NCBI GenBank assembly: GCA_007844125.1
Contig: CM017558.1
Span: 26,927,478-26,991,477 of the forward strand
Length of the DNA: 64,000 nucleotides
Origin: Sinonovacula constricta
Taxonomy: Eukaryota; Mollusca; Bivalvia; Cardiida; Solecurtidae
Direction: 5' to 3'
In this document: in pieces, positions 44,120-57,675 of the stretch
Numbering within the stretch: the stretch's first letter is position 1
How the letters are laid out: every line of letters starts with the position of its first letter
Translations under genes and position numbers: made by a program
Notes under the pieces: model-generated
The model's database searches: none
Told to the model about the DNA's origin: nothing
What the model saw: only the letters and a program-made list of their open reading frames with translations

Positions 44120-47100
44120 AATATGATGTCTAAGGATTGCCTTACCCAGTCTTGGGCTGGTATCTGCGTTACTGTGCCATCTGTCATCTCTTTGCTTGGG
44201 CTGGTGTCTATCTTACTGAGCCACCTTCAATATCAACTGTTGAGATGGTATCTGCTTTACCGTGACAACTGTCATCTCTTCACTTGGACTGGTGTCTGTC
44301 TTACTGAGCCAACTGTCATCTCTTGACTTGGACTGGTGTCTGTCTTACTGAGCCAACTGTCATCTCTTCACTTGGACTGGTGTCTGCCTTACTGAGCCAA
44401 CTGTCATCTCTGCACTTGGACTGGTGTCTGTCTTACTGAGCCAACTGTCATCTCTTCACTTGGACTGGTGTCTGCCTTACTGAGCCAACTGTCATCTCCA
44501 TTCGTGGACTGGTGTCTGCCTTACTGAGCCAACTGTCATCTCTTCACTTGGACTGGTGTCTGTCTTACTGAGCCAACTGTCATCTCTTGATTTGGACTGG
44601 TGTCTGTCTTACTGAGCCAACTGTCATCTCTTCACTTGGACTGGTGTCTGCCTTACTGAGCCAACTGTCATCTCTTCACTTGGACTGGTGTCTGCCTTAC
44701 TGAGCCAACTGTCATCTCTTCACTTGGACTGGTGTCTGTCTTACTGAGCCAACTGTCATCTCTTGACTTGGACTGGTGTCTGTCTTACTGAGCCAACTGT
44801 CATCTCTTCACTTGGACTGGTGTCTGCCTTACTGAGCCAACTGTCATCTCTTCACTTGGACTGGTGTCTGCCTTACTGAGCCAACTGTCATCTCTTCACT
44901 TGGACTGGTGTCTGCCTTACTGAGCCAACTGTCATCTCTTCACTTGGACTGGTGTCTGCCTTACTAAGCCAACTGTCATCTCCATTCGTGGACTGGTGTC
45001 TGTCTTACTGAGCCAACTGTCATCTCCATTCGTGGACTGGTGTCTGTCTTACTGAGCCAACTGTCATCTCTTCACTTGGACTGGTGTCTGCCTTACTGAG
45101 CCAACTGTCATCTCCATTCGTGGACTGGTGTCTGCCTTACTGAGCCAACTGTCATCTCTTCACTTGGACTGGTGTCTGTCTTACTGAGCCAACTGTCATC
45201 TCTTGATTTGGACTGGTGTCTGTCTTACTGAGCCAACTGTCATCTCTTCACTTGGACTGGTGTCTGCCTTACTGAGCCAACTGTCATCTCTTCACTTGGA
45301 CTGGTGTCTGCCTTACTGAGCCAACTGTCATCTCTTCACTTGGACTGGTGTCTGTCTTACTGAGCCAACTGTCATCTCTTGACTTGGACTGGTGTCTGTC
45401 TTACTGAGCCAACTGTCATCTCTTCACTTGGACTGGTGTCTGCCTTACTGAGCCAACTGTCATCTCTTCACTTGGACTGGTGTCTGCCTTACTGAGCCAA
45501 CTGTCATCTCTTCACTTGGACTGGTGTCTGCCTTACTGAGCCAACTGTCATCTCCATTCGTGGACTGGTGTCTGTCTTACTGAGCCAACTGTCATCTCCA
45601 TTCGTGGACTGGTGTCTGTCTTACTGAGCCAACTGTCATCTCCATTCGTGGACTGGTGTCTGTCTTACTGAGCCAACTGTCATCTCTTCACTTGGACTGG
45701 TGTCTGTCTTACTGAGCCAACTGTCATCTCTTCGCTTGGACTGGTGTCTGTCTTACTGAGCCAACTGTCATCTCTTCACTTGGACTGGTGTCTGTCTTAC
45801 TGTACCAACTGTCATCTCTTCGCTTGGACTGGTGTCTGTCTTACTGTACCAAATGTCATCTCTTCACTTGGACTGGTGTCTGTCTTACTGAGCCAACTGT
45901 CATCTCTTCACTTGGACTGGTGTCTGTCTTACTGAGCCAACTGTCATCTCTTCACTTGGACTGGTGTCTGTCTTACTGAGCCAACTGTCATCTCTTCACT
46001 TGGACTGGTGTCTGTCCTTACTGAGCCAACTGTCATCTCTTCACTTGGACTGGTGTCTGCCTTACTGAGCCAACTGTCATCTCTTCACTTGGACTGGTGT
46101 CTGCCTTACTGAGCCAACTGTCATCTCTTCACTTGGACTGGTGTCTGCCTTACTGAGCCAACTGTCATCTCTTCACTTGGACTGGTGTCTGCCTTACTAA
46201 GCCAACTGTCATCTCCATTCGTGGACTGGTGTCTGTCTTACTGAGCCAACTGTCATCTCCATTCGTGGACTGGTGTCTGTCTTACTGAGCCAACTGTCAT
46301 CTCCATTCGTGGACTGGTGTCTGTCTTACTGAGCCAACTGTCATCTCCATTCGTGGACTGGTGTCTGTCTTACTGAGCCAACTGTCATCTCTTCACTTGG
46401 ACTGGTGTCTGTCTTACTGAGCCAACTGTCATCTCTTCGCTTGGACTGGTGTCTGTCTTACTGAGCCAACTGTCATCTCTTCACTTGGACTGGTGTCTGT
46501 CTTACTGTACCAACTGTCATCTCTTCGCTTGGACTGGTGTCTGCCTTACTGTACCAACTGTCGTCTCTTCACTTGGACTGGTGTCTGTCTTACTGAGCCA
46601 ACTGTCATCTCTTCACTTGGACTGGTGTCTGCCTTACTGTACCATCTGTCATCTCTTTACTTGGACTGGTGTCTGTCTTACTGTACCATCTGTCATCTCT
46701 TCACTTGGACTGGTGTCTGTCTTACTGTACCATCTGTCATCTCTTCACTTGGACTGGTGTCTGTCTTACTGTACCAACTGTCATCTCTTCACTTGGACTG
46801 GTGTCTGTCTTACTGAGCCATCTGCAATATCCACTGTTGGGCTTGTATCTACCTTACCATTTCATCTCTCATCTCTTTGCATTGATGGGTGTCTGTTGTA
46901 ATGAGCCACCTGTTATCTCCGTTCGTGGACTGGTATCTGCCTTACGATGCCATCTGTCATCTCTTCGCTTGGGCTGGTGTCTGTCTTACTGAGCCACTTG
47001 CAATATCCATTGTTAGGCTAGTATCTGCTTTACTCTGCCATCTGTCATCTCTTCACTTGGACTGGTGTCTATCTTACTTAGACACCTTGGGCTGTTGCCT

Positions 47101-50100
47101 AACTGAGCCAAGTGCAATATCCACTTTTGGACTGATATCTGCCTTACTGTGCCATCTGTTATCTCTGCCCTTGGATTGGTGACTGTCTTACTGAGCTACC
47201 TGCAATGTCCACTCTTGGGCTGGTGTCTGCCTTTTTGTGTCACCTGCAATATCCTCTCTTGGGCTGGTGTCTGTCTCACTGAGCCACCTGCAATATCCAC
47301 TCTTAGCCTGGTATATGCCTTACCCTGCCCTCTGACAACTCTTTGCTTGGAGTGGTGTATGTTTTTCTTAGCCAACAGTCATCTCCGTTCGTGGACTGTT
47401 GTCTGCCTTACCGTGCCATGTGTCATCTCTTCGCTTGGACTGGTGTCTGTCTTACTGAGCCACTTGCAATATCCATTGTTGGGCTGGTATCTGCTTTACT
47501 CTGCCATGTGTCATCTCTTTGCTTGGACTGGTGTCTGTCTTACTTAGCCCACAGAAATCTCAATCCATGGATTTGTGTGTGCCTTACTGTGCCATGTGTC
47601 ATCCCTTCGCTCAGGCTCATGTCTGTTTTACTGAGCCACAAGCAATATCCACTGTTGGGCTGGTATCTGCCTTACAATGCTATCTGTCATCTCTTCACTT
47701 GGGCTGGTGTCTGTCTTACTGAGCCACTTGCAATATCCACTGTAAAGGCTGGTATCTGCTTTACTCTGCTGTCATCTCTTCACTTGGACTTGTGTCTTAC
47801 TTACTTAGCCAACAGTCATCTCCATTCATGGACTGTGGTCTACCTTACTGTGCCATGTGTCATTTCTTTGCTTGGACTGGTGTTTGTCTTACTTAGTTTA
47901 CAGTCATCTCCATTCGTGGACTGGTGTCTAAATTACGAACCATGTGTCATCTCTTGGCTTAAACTAATGTCTGTCTCACTGAGCCAACTGTCATCTCCAT
48001 TCATGGACTGATGTCTGCATTACCGTGCAATCTGCCATCTCTTTGCTTGGACTGGTGTCTGTCTTACTGAGCCATCTGCAATATCCACTGTTGGGCTTGT
48101 ATCTACCTTACCATTTCATCTCTCATCTCTTTGCATTGATGGGTGTCAGTTGTAATGAGCCACCTGTTATCTCCGTTCGTGGACTGGTATCTGCCTTACG
48201 ATGCCATCTGTCATCTCTTCGCTTGGGCTGGTGTCTGTCTTACTGAGCCACTTGCAATATCCATTGTTAGGCTGGTATCTGCTTTACCCTGCCATCTGTC
48301 ATCTCTTCACTTGGACTGGTGTCTCTCTTACTGAGCCAACTGTCATCTCCATTCGTGGACTGGTGTCTGCCTTACTGTACCATCTGTCATCTCCATTCGT
48401 GGACTGGTGTCTGTCTTACTGAGCCAACTGGCATCTCCATTCGTGGACTGGTGTCTGCCTTACTGTAGCATCTGTCATCTCCATTCGTGGATTGGTGTCT
48501 GTCTTACTGAGCCAACTGTCATCTCCATTCGTGGACTGGTGTCTGTCTTACTGAGCCAACTGTCATCTCCATTCGTGGACTGGTGTCTGTCTTACTGAGC
48601 CAACTGTCATCTCCATTCGTAGACTGGTGTCTGTCTTACTGAGCCAACTGTCATCTCCATTCGTGGATTGGTGTCTGTCTTACTGAGCCAACTGTCATCT
48701 CCATTCGTGGACTGGTGTCTGCCTTACTGAGCCAACTGTCATCTCATTCGTGGACTGGTGTCTGCCTTACTGAGCCAACTGTCATCTCCATTCGTGGACT
48801 TGTGTCTGTCTTACTGAGCCAACGGTCATCTCCATTCGTGGACTGGTGTCTGTCTTACTGAGCCAACTGTCATCTCCATTCGTGCACTGGTGTCTGTCTT
48901 ACTGAGCCACCTGTCATCTCCATTCGTGGACTGGTGTCTGCCTTACTGTGCCATCTTTCATCTCTTTGCTTGGACTGGTGTCTGTCTTACTGAGCCACCT
49001 GCATTATCTACTGTTGGGCCGGTATCTGCGTTACTGTGTCATGTGTAATCTTCGTATGGACTGATGTCAGCCTTACCGTGCCAATTGTAATTCTCTTCAC
49101 TTGGGCTGGTGTCTGTCTTACTGAGCCACTTGCAATATCCATTGTTGGGCTGGAATCTGCTTGAAACCTGCCATCTGTCATCTCCTGGCGTGCACTGGTG
49201 TCTGTATTACTGAGCCACCTTGGGTTGTTGCCGTACTGAGCCAAGTGCAATATCCACTTTTGGGCTGATATCTGCCTTACTGTGCCATCTGTCATCTCTA
49301 CCCTTAGATTGGTGTCTGTCTTACTGAGCTATCTGCAATATCCACTCTTGGGCTGGTGTCTGCTTCACTGAGCCACCTGCAATATCCACCCTTTATGCTG
49401 GTATATGCCTTACCCTGCCATCAGACATCTCTTCGCTTGGAGTTGTGTTTGTCTTACAACAGTCATCTCCATTCGTGGACTGTTGTCTGCCTTACCGTGC
49501 CATGTGTCATCTCTTCGCTTTGACGGGTGTCTGTCTTACTTAGCCAACAATCATTTCTATCCGTGGAATTGTGTGTGCCTTACTGTGCCATGTGTCATCT
49601 CTTTGCTTGGACTGGTGTCTGTCTTACTTAGCCAACAGTCATCTCCATTCGTGGACTGGTGTCTGCCTTACCATGCCATGTGTCATCTCTTCGTTTGGGC
49701 TGGTGTCTGTTTTACTGAGCCACATGCAATATCCACTGTTAGGCTGGTGTCTGCCTTACCATGCCATTTGTAATCTCTTCACTTGGACTGGTGTCTGTCT
49801 TACTTAGCCATCAGTCATCTCCATTCGTGGACTGGTGTCTAAATTACGAAGCCATGTGTCATCTCTTCCTTTATATTAATGTTTGTCTCACTGGGCCACC
49901 TGTCATCTCCATTCATGGAATATTGTTTGCCTCGCCATGACATCTATGATATTTTCACTTGCACTGGTGTCTATCTCACCGAGCCACCTGCAATATCCAT
50001 TGATGGGCTGGTATCTGCTTAACCGTTTCATCTGTCATCTCTTTGCTTAGACTGGTGTCTGTCTTAATGGGCCAACTGTCATCTCCAATAGTGGGCTGGT

Positions 50101-53100
50101 GTCTGCCTGACTGTGCCAACTGTCAGTCTCTTTGCTCTGACTGGTGCTGTCTAACTGATCCACCTGCAATATCCACCGTTGGGCTGGTATCTGCCATACT
50201 GTGTCATCTGTCATCTCTTCTCTTGGACTGGAGTCAGTGTTACTGAGCCACCTTGGACTGGTTTCTGAGTACCCTGCAATATCGACAGTAGGGCTGATAT
50301 CTGCCTTACCGTGTGTCATCTATAATCTCTTCGCTTGGACTGGTGTTTGTCTTACTTTGTCACCTGCAATATCCACTGTTGGGCTCTTATCTACCGCACT
50401 GTTCCATCTGACCTCTCTTCGCTTCGACTGGTGTCTGTCTTAATTAGCCAGCGCAATATCCTCGATTGTTCTTTCATAAGCCTTACCGTGCCATCTGTCA
50501 TCTCTGCGCTTGGACTGGTGTCAGTCTTACTGATCCACCTTGGACTGGTGTCTGGCTTACTGAGCCACCTGCAATATGCAGTGTTGACCTGGCGTCTGCC
50601 TCACCGTGCCATCTGTCATCTCCTTGCTTTAACTGGTGTCTGTCTTACTGAGCCACCTGCAATATCCACTCTTGTGCTGGTGTCTGTCTTACTGAGCCAC
50701 GTGTCAGTTTCCATCTTGGGCTGGTGTCTGCACTACTGTACAGACTGCCATTTCCAATCTTGAGCTGGTGTCTGTCTTACTAAGCCACATGTCATCTCCA
50801 CTCTTGGGCTGGTGTCTGTGTTACTGAGCCACCTGCAATATACACTGTTGGGTCGTTATCTGCTTTACAGTGCCATCTTTCATCTCAACTCTTAGGCTGG
50901 TATCAGCCTTACAGTGCCCACTTTCATCTCTTTGCGTGGGCTGGTGTCTGTTGTACTGAGCCACCTGCAACATCCACTGATGGGCTGGTATCTGCCTTAC
51001 AGTGCCATCTTTTATCTCTTCGTTTTACTGGTGTCAGTCTTAATGAGCCCTCTCCAATATTCACTGTTAAGCTGGTATCTGCCTTACCGTTTTATCATTT
51101 ATCTCTTCCCTTGACATTCCCTTCCCAACATTAATATCCAGAGTTAGGCTGTTATCTGCCTTACTGTACCATTTTTAATTTCTTCTCTTGGACTGATGTC
51201 TGTCTTACTGAGCCACCTTCAATATCCACAGTTAGGCTGTTTTCTGCCTTTCCGAGCATCTTTGATCTCTTCTCTTGCACCAGTGTCTGTCTTTCTGAAC
51301 GAACATTTATATCCAAAGTAAGACTGTTACCCGCCTTACTGTACCATCTTTCATCTCTTCGCTTGGACTGGTGTTTGTCTTACTGAGCCACCTGCAACAT
51401 CCACAGTTAGGCTGTTATCTGCCTTACCGTGTCATCTTTAATATCTTCGCCTGATCTGGTGTCTGTCTTCCTGATAAACCTGCAATAGCTACTGTTGGGA
51501 TGGTATAGTGCCATCTTTAATATCTTCCCTTGGACTGATGTGTCTTACTGAACCAACATTGATATCAAGAAGTAGGCTGTTATCTGCCTAACTGCGCCAT
51601 CTTTTATTTCTTCGCTTGGACTGGTGTCAGTCTTACTGAGTCATCTGCAGTATCCAGAGTTGGGCTTTTATCCGCCTTACTCTTGTATCTGTAATTTCTT
51701 CGCATGACTGATGTCAGTCTTACAGAGCCACCTGGAATGTCCACTGTTGGGTTGGTATCTGTATTACAATGTCATCTGCCATGATTCGCATAGGCTGGTG
51801 TCTGTCTGACTGAGCCACCTGTTGGGTCGTTATCTGCTTTACGGTGCTATCTTTCATCTCCACTCTTGGGCCGGTATCTGCCTTACAGTGCCCGCTTTCA
51901 TCTCTTCGTGTGGGCTGTGTCTGTTTTACTTAGCCACCTGCAATATCCACAACTGGGCTGTTATCTGCCTTAGTGTGCCATCTTCTATCTCTTCGCATAG
52001 ACTAATGTTTTTCTGACTGACCCATCTGCACTATCCACTGTTGGGCTGGTATCTGCATTACATTGACATCTGTCATGATGTGTGTATGCTGGTATCTGTC
52101 TTACTGAGCCACATGCAATATACACTGTTGGCTGGTTATCTGCCTTACTGTACCATCTGTCATCTCCACTTTTGCCCTGGTATCTGCCTTACAGTGCCAT
52201 ATGTCATCTCATCTCGTGGGCTGTTGTCTGATGTGGCTAGCCCCTTGCCGTATCAACGGTTGGGCTGTTGTCTGCCTTATATGTCATCTTTCATCTCTTC
52301 GCCTGGACTGGTGTCTGTCTTACTGAGAAACCTGTTATATCCACTTTTGAGCTGGTATCTGCCTTACAGTAAGATCTGTCATCTCTTTCCTTAAACTGGT
52401 GTCTGTTGGGCTGGTATCTTCGTTACAGCGCCATCTGTCATCTCTTCGCTTGGAATGTTGTCTATTTTACTGAGCCACCTTGGGCGGGTGTCTGTATTAC
52501 TGAGCCACCTCCAATATCCACTTTTTGGGCTTACATCTGCCTTACAGTGGCATCTGTCATGATATTTGTGTAGGCTGGTGTCTATTTTACTGAACCACTT
52601 GCAATATACACTGTTGGCTGGTTCTCTTACTGTGCCATCTGTCATCTCCACTCTTGGTCAGGTATCTTCCTTACAGTGCCATCTGCCACCTCGTTACGTT
52701 GGCTGGTGTCTGTTTTAAGGAGGCACTTCCAATATCCACAGTTGGACTGTTATCTGCCTTACCGTGCCATATTTAATATCTTCGCTTAAACTGGTGTCTG
52801 TCTTACTGAGCCACCTGCAATGACCACTGTTGGGTTGGTATCTACATTACAATGCCATCTGTCATGATTCGTATGGACTGGTGTCTGTCTTACTGAGCCA
52901 TCTGCAATGCCCACTGTTGGGTTGGTATCTACATTACAATGCCATCTGTCATGATTCGTATGGACTTGTGTCTGTACTGAAGAGCCACATGTCATCTCCA
53001 TTCGTGGAATGTTGTCTTCATTCCCGTGCCATCTGTCATCTCTTCACTTGGACTGGTGTCTGTCTTACTCCCCCAACGGTCAACTCCAATCGTGGACTGG

Positions 53101-53940
53101 TGTCTGCCTTATCATGCCAACTGTCATTCCCTTTGCTTGGATTGGTGTCTGTCTTACTGAGTCATCTGCGATATCCAGAGTTGGGCTATTATCTGTCTTA
53201 CTGTTTTATCTGTAATCTCTTCGCATGACTGATGTCATTCCTATTGAGCCACCTGCAATATCCATATCTGGGCTGGTGTCTGCCTTAACGTGCCATATGT
53301 CATGTCTTCTCATGGACTGATGTATGTCTTACTGAGCCACCATTAATATCCGGAGTTGGGCAGTTGTCTGCCTTACTTTGCAATCTTCCATCTCTTCGCT
53401 TGCTTGGACTGGTGTCTGTCTTACAGAGTCACCTGCAATATCCACACTTGGGCTGTTATCTACCTTACCGTGCCATCTGTTATCTCTTCGCTTAGCAAGA
53501 GTCTGTCTTAATCTCTTACCTGTTATCTCCTCTCTTCGGCTGGTGACGTTTTTAATCTCTTACCTGTAATCTCCTCTCTTCGGCTGGTGACTGTCCTTAT
53601 CTCTTACTTGCCATCTCCTCTCTCCGGCTGGTGACGGTCTTAATCTCTTACTTGCCATCTCCTCTTTTCGACTGGTGACTTTCCTAATCTCTTACCTGCA
53701 ATCTCCACTCTTGGACTGGTGACTGTCTTAATCTCTTACCTACCGTCTCCTCTTTTGGGCTAATAACTGGCTTACTGGCTTACTGTGCCTTCTGTCTTCT
53801 CCACATTTGGACTGGCGATTGTCCAAATCTCTCATCTGTCATCTTATCTCTTGGTCTTGCGACTGACTTACTCTCTATTCTGCCATCCCCACTCTTGGGC
53901 TCCTGACTGTCTTACTCTCTTATCTGCCATCTCCAGTCAA
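44120..53940. repeat. 44-bp minisatellite (about 220 copies), grading into 88-bp dimers
   Basis: Unit: cttcacttggactggtgtct, gtcttactgagccaactgtc, atct (44 bp); a second variant replaces the start with ccattcgtgg. 44300-46800 is nearly uniform; 48300-48950 is a second uniform patch of the ccattcgtgg type. Elsewhere (46800-53500) an 88-bp dimer prevails, alternating with caatatccactgttgggctg. From about 53500 the unit changes again (aatctcttacctgttatctc). Frames such as 46449-46901 or 47343-48011 are artefacts of the period. The right edge abuts the truncated 3' end of a LINE. Confidence 0.97.
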
Positions 53941-55990
53941 AAAGTAACGGGGGATAGATTTTCACATTGCCTTATCTGATATTACTTACAAAAACGCTTG
54001 AGAAACGCCCATTAACTGACACACATGATTTATATTTCGGTACACATTGTATATAACATTGTAGATTTTACCATTTATGCCATGTTTCAGATGTCTTAAC
54101 CTAAAAGCGGATCTCCAAACAGTATCAAATGCTTTTTCAAAATCTATAAAGGCACAGTATATATTTCTGTCTTTTTTCATTAATTCAATCAAAGCATGGA
54201 ATGTGAATACATGGTCTGTACATGAAAAATCTTTCCTAAAACCAGCTTGGTTTTCATCAAGTACTTTGTTTTCTTCGAGGTTACTACTTAGTACAGAGGT
54301 AAAAAGTTTACCAAGACGACTTAGTATTGTGATACGTCTATAATAGTTGGCGTCGTTTTGACTACCTTTATTTTTATAAATTGGTAATAAAACACCTTCA
54401 AGCCAAAAAGCTGGAATGTAACGTGTATTAAGAACAGAGATAAAGAGTGGCAAACACTTATCCTGTGTTGCTTTTATGTGTTCATTTAGGATTTCAACAA
54501 ATGGGTAACATGCTTTGCCGTTCTTAAGATTCGAAATACATTTTAAATTTCATGCTCTGTTATTGCTTTATCCAGATTATTATTCTATTTGATATTAGAT
54601 ATGTTATCAAACCTATTGTCGCTTATATTAATAACGTTCAGAGTTTCAAAATGCATAAAAAGTTATCTACTGTTTGCATTCCTTTATCTATTTGTTTGGT
54701 TTTGATGATGATATGTATTTCCAGTATTCTTTGGGGTTTTATCCGTTTAAATTTCTTAGTTGTGTTTGATTTGTCTGCTTTTCTTTGGTAATATAATAAT
54801 TCATAGTTTTTTTGTATGATTTGCTTAATTCCTAAAGCTTAGTTTTGTTTTCCAGTTTGTGGTATTTTCTGTAATTATTTCAAGCGTCATGGTAGGCATT
54901 TCTTTCTTTCTGACAATAACTGCCAAGCCACGATTTATCATTTGATTTGTATTTTTGATAACTTGGGGGTTTTTTTGTCGTTAAATGTTGCAGCTGAGGC
55001 ATTCATAAAAATGTTTTTATTTGTTTTGTTGTGCGTTCAATTACTTCTGGTGTTTGAGTCTGAGAGCATTCACGTACGAGATTGTTAATAACTTCAGAAT
55101 CTATGTTTACAGCAAACTGCTCTGCACGCATGTTACCCCATTTGGGTTTAGTAGGCGTTTTCGGTGAAACTTCATCGGTTTGTTTAAAAGTTGTTGGTAT
55201 GTTTAATTCAATATGTAATGCATTTTGGCCGTAAGATACACGTGCATCAGTATAGTATATTTCAAGTAAGGTGATGTTTTCAAACCATTAAGCTATAGCA
55301 GTTGCATAGTCGATAACTCATTGGTCTCTAAATGTGAATGTTCCTATACCCCGTTAGTTCCGGCACATTTCTATCAGTCTTAATCTGTTAGTATTTGTCA
55401 AATTGTCATGTGAACTTCGTTCAAGAGGAACATTTAGTCTTTCTATAATATAGTGTTTGTCAAATTGATTAGTTATGTCATCTGTTATGTCAAAACTATT
55501 GTTTAGTGTACGGTCAGAAGGTAAAACGTCTCGAATGCAGCCAGTTTTTCAATTTGTATCAATAAGGAAACATATTTGTATTCTGTACATGTTCGTGATA
55601 CTTTATCTTCCAGTTCATTTTAGTATTCTTTATTTAAAAATCTTGAGTTAGCTAGGGGTGGGGGTTGGGGGTGGGTGGGGTATAGAAACACTATTTGTTG
55701 TGCATTAATGTTCGGTTTCAGCTTAAGCCATAAAACATATTCCGAAGGTGTATGATTGACTCAACAGACAATTTATTTGTGACAAAAACTCCGATATTTC
55801 CCGATTTCCATTTGTAAGATTGTTTTCGATTCTTTTGTTAGAAGTGGTAGCCCGGGATATTAATGATAACATATTGGTCGAGATGCGTTTCTGATACACA
55901 GACGATATCAAAATATATTATGTTTTTAGCAAAGTCATGATAGTTTATTTTTTGCTTTAAATCATTGACATTTAGAGCATACATCTTAAT
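53941..55990 (-). pseudogene. Non-LTR retrotransposon ORF2 remnant (endonuclease + reverse transcriptase)
   Basis: Read on the minus strand. Near 55960-55840 an AP-endonuclease start: ALNVNDLKQKI then DIVCVSETHLD and INIPGYHF. A linker follows (around 55200-54600, e.g. KPKWGNMRAEQFAVNIDSEV). Reverse transcriptase at 54453-53986 has FWLEGVLLPIYKNKGS, ANYYRRITILSRLGKLF, NQAGFRKDFSCTDHVF and FIDFEKAFDTV, in canonical order. The continuation IRQCENLSP appears in another frame near 53960, then sequence stops at the 44-bp array, so the catalytic F-A-D-D region and 3' end are missing. Stops and frameshifts abound. Motifs fit the CR1/Jockey-like group; the exact clade is not determined. Confidence 0.88.
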
Positions 55991-56116
55991 TGTTTTATTT
56001 CTTTTTACAGGTACGAGTTCCTTCGACAGTTCATATTGTCACGCCACCTGCGGATTGTCTCCAAGTACTGTGTGTGCATGCCGGGTTGTGTCCCATAGAC
56101 CCGTTGCCTGACTGTC

Positions 56117-57242
56117 CTAATGCACTGTATCGGTTAGACGGGTGGCTACGTGGAGCGCGTGATGTGCCAGGGGAGTTCGACTGATGTCGTGCTCGATCTC
56201 GTGGAGCATCGGAAGCGGAAAGATTTTTTCGCAAAGGCGCCCATGCCAGCTCCGCTGTTTACCTTTGTTTAACGTAGCTACTCGAGCGTTCGTCGGTTGT
56301 GGTCTCGTGTCCACAGAAAATTGACTATTGTCTGGTTGAACAATAGATTCGCTGGAGTGATCAGGTTCACGTGCAAGGTTGTGTATATATTTATTCTGCG
56401 TGCTGGCATTATAGATAGTTGGTTGTACACGACAACGCTTCATGGCGAGGTCCCATAAGGGGAATGCGTTTGTATGAGTTTTTTTTTTATTGTTTACAAC
56501 ATTTTTTGCTGGATAAGCCATAGTGACCTTTTTGTTTGGAAGACTGCTTTTCAGACGCTTGTTTTCAGGCCAGAGCTTGTTTCTTGCGCTTACAATCTCT
56601 TGGGGAAAGTCATGCTTGATACTGTATGAAGACTCCTTCAAGCGGAATGCTCTAGAAATAACCCACTCACAATCTCTGGTGTCAATAAAGTATGCGATGA
56701 TGGGGCGGGTTTGTCCTGGAGAAATGTCGAGATGATCCATGAAAAGTTACTCAACTTGGTATGGCAGTTTTCGTTTGGGAACTCGGGGATGCCTGTGAAA
56801 ATTAAATTGTTTTTTCGGCTCCTACCATCTAAGTCTAACGATATGTATTCGAGTGCAGTAATGCGATCTTTAAATGAACATAACTGAAGTTCAAGGTCAC
56901 TGACCCTGCTGTGTAGTGTGAGGCATTCCTGTACTTTGTTTTCAACACAACATAGTTTTGAAAAGACAAGATCAAGTTTTTTTATCCGATGATAGATTTT
57001 TAAAAATCTGGCGGTGAAAAAAACATCTGAGACACTAGTCGAGTTAGAGCTCATTCTTGCTCGTTTTTTGTGTGTTGCTTTTCACTGTTCAATCAGCATC
57101 GATCTCTGTAGCTGACGAAGACTGCGTCTGATCTTGGTCGGAATGTAATCTGAACGCTTTGATCAAGGTCAATATCATTTTCACCCAATTGCTGCGAACA
57201 TATCTGCTTGATCTTTGATGTGTCGTCTTTAGTGTCTGGCAT
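56117..57242 (-). pseudogene. Non-LTR retrotransposon ORF1 remnant (coiled coil, RRM-like)
   Basis: Minus-strand ORF1 of the same element. A start ATG at 57242-57240 (MPDTKDDTSKIKQICSQQLG) is followed by an in-frame stop. A second frame, 57054-56638, has a heptad-like stretch (CCVENKVQECLTLHSRVSDL, RITALEYISLDLDGRSR) and KNNLIFTGIPEFPNEN, the RRM-like core of LINE ORF1 proteins. After a frameshift, the frame from 56740 reads TRPIIAYFIDTRDCEWVISR, HDFPQEIVSARNKLWPENKR and YPAKNVV, the C-terminal domain. Serves as RNA-binding chaperone in active relatives; here broken. Confidence 0.85.
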
Positions 57243-57360
57243 ACTGGTGTAGACTATATACTACGCCACTATACTTCTCAGTAATTTCGAAAACGATGTT
57301 TTAATGGGAACTTAAAAGCCCCGCGTCTTGTTTTGACCGGAACCGGTGTTTCGAAGTTCG

Positions 57361-57675
57361 AGTGAGAAATACATATCTGCTTATTGGTCATTAAGTGCCG
57401 AGTGAGAAACACTAATCTGTTTATTGGTAATTAAGTACCGAGTGAGAAACACTTATCGGTTTGTTGTCATTAAGTACCGAGTGAGAAACACTTATCGGTT
57501 TGTTGGTCATTAAGTACCGAGTGTGAAACACTTATCGGTTTGTTGGTCATTAAGTACCGAGTGAGAAACACTTATCGGTTTGTTGGTCATTTAGCACCGA
57601 AAGAGAAACACTAATCTGTTTATTGGTCATTAAGTGCCGAGTGAGAAACACTTATATGTTCATTGGTCATTAGCT
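57361..57675. repeat. 40-bp tandem repeat (8 copies) upstream of LINE ORF1
   Basis: Unit agtgagaaacacttatcggt, ttgttggtcattaagtaccg; starts at 57361, 57401, 57441, 57480, 57520, 57560, 57600 and 57640. It lies about 120 bp 5' (minus sense) of the ORF1 start. Similar placement is known for promoter monomers of some LINEs; that role is inferred here. Confidence 0.93.

Noticed and set aside
46449..48011. Leu/Cys/Trp-rich frames in the 44-bp array
   Set aside because: The 44-bp period cycles through all frames; the same peptide appears in overlapping frames and vanishes with single-base unit changes.
54077..54343. 88-codon + strand frame
   Set aside because: Antisense shadow of the LINE reverse transcriptase.
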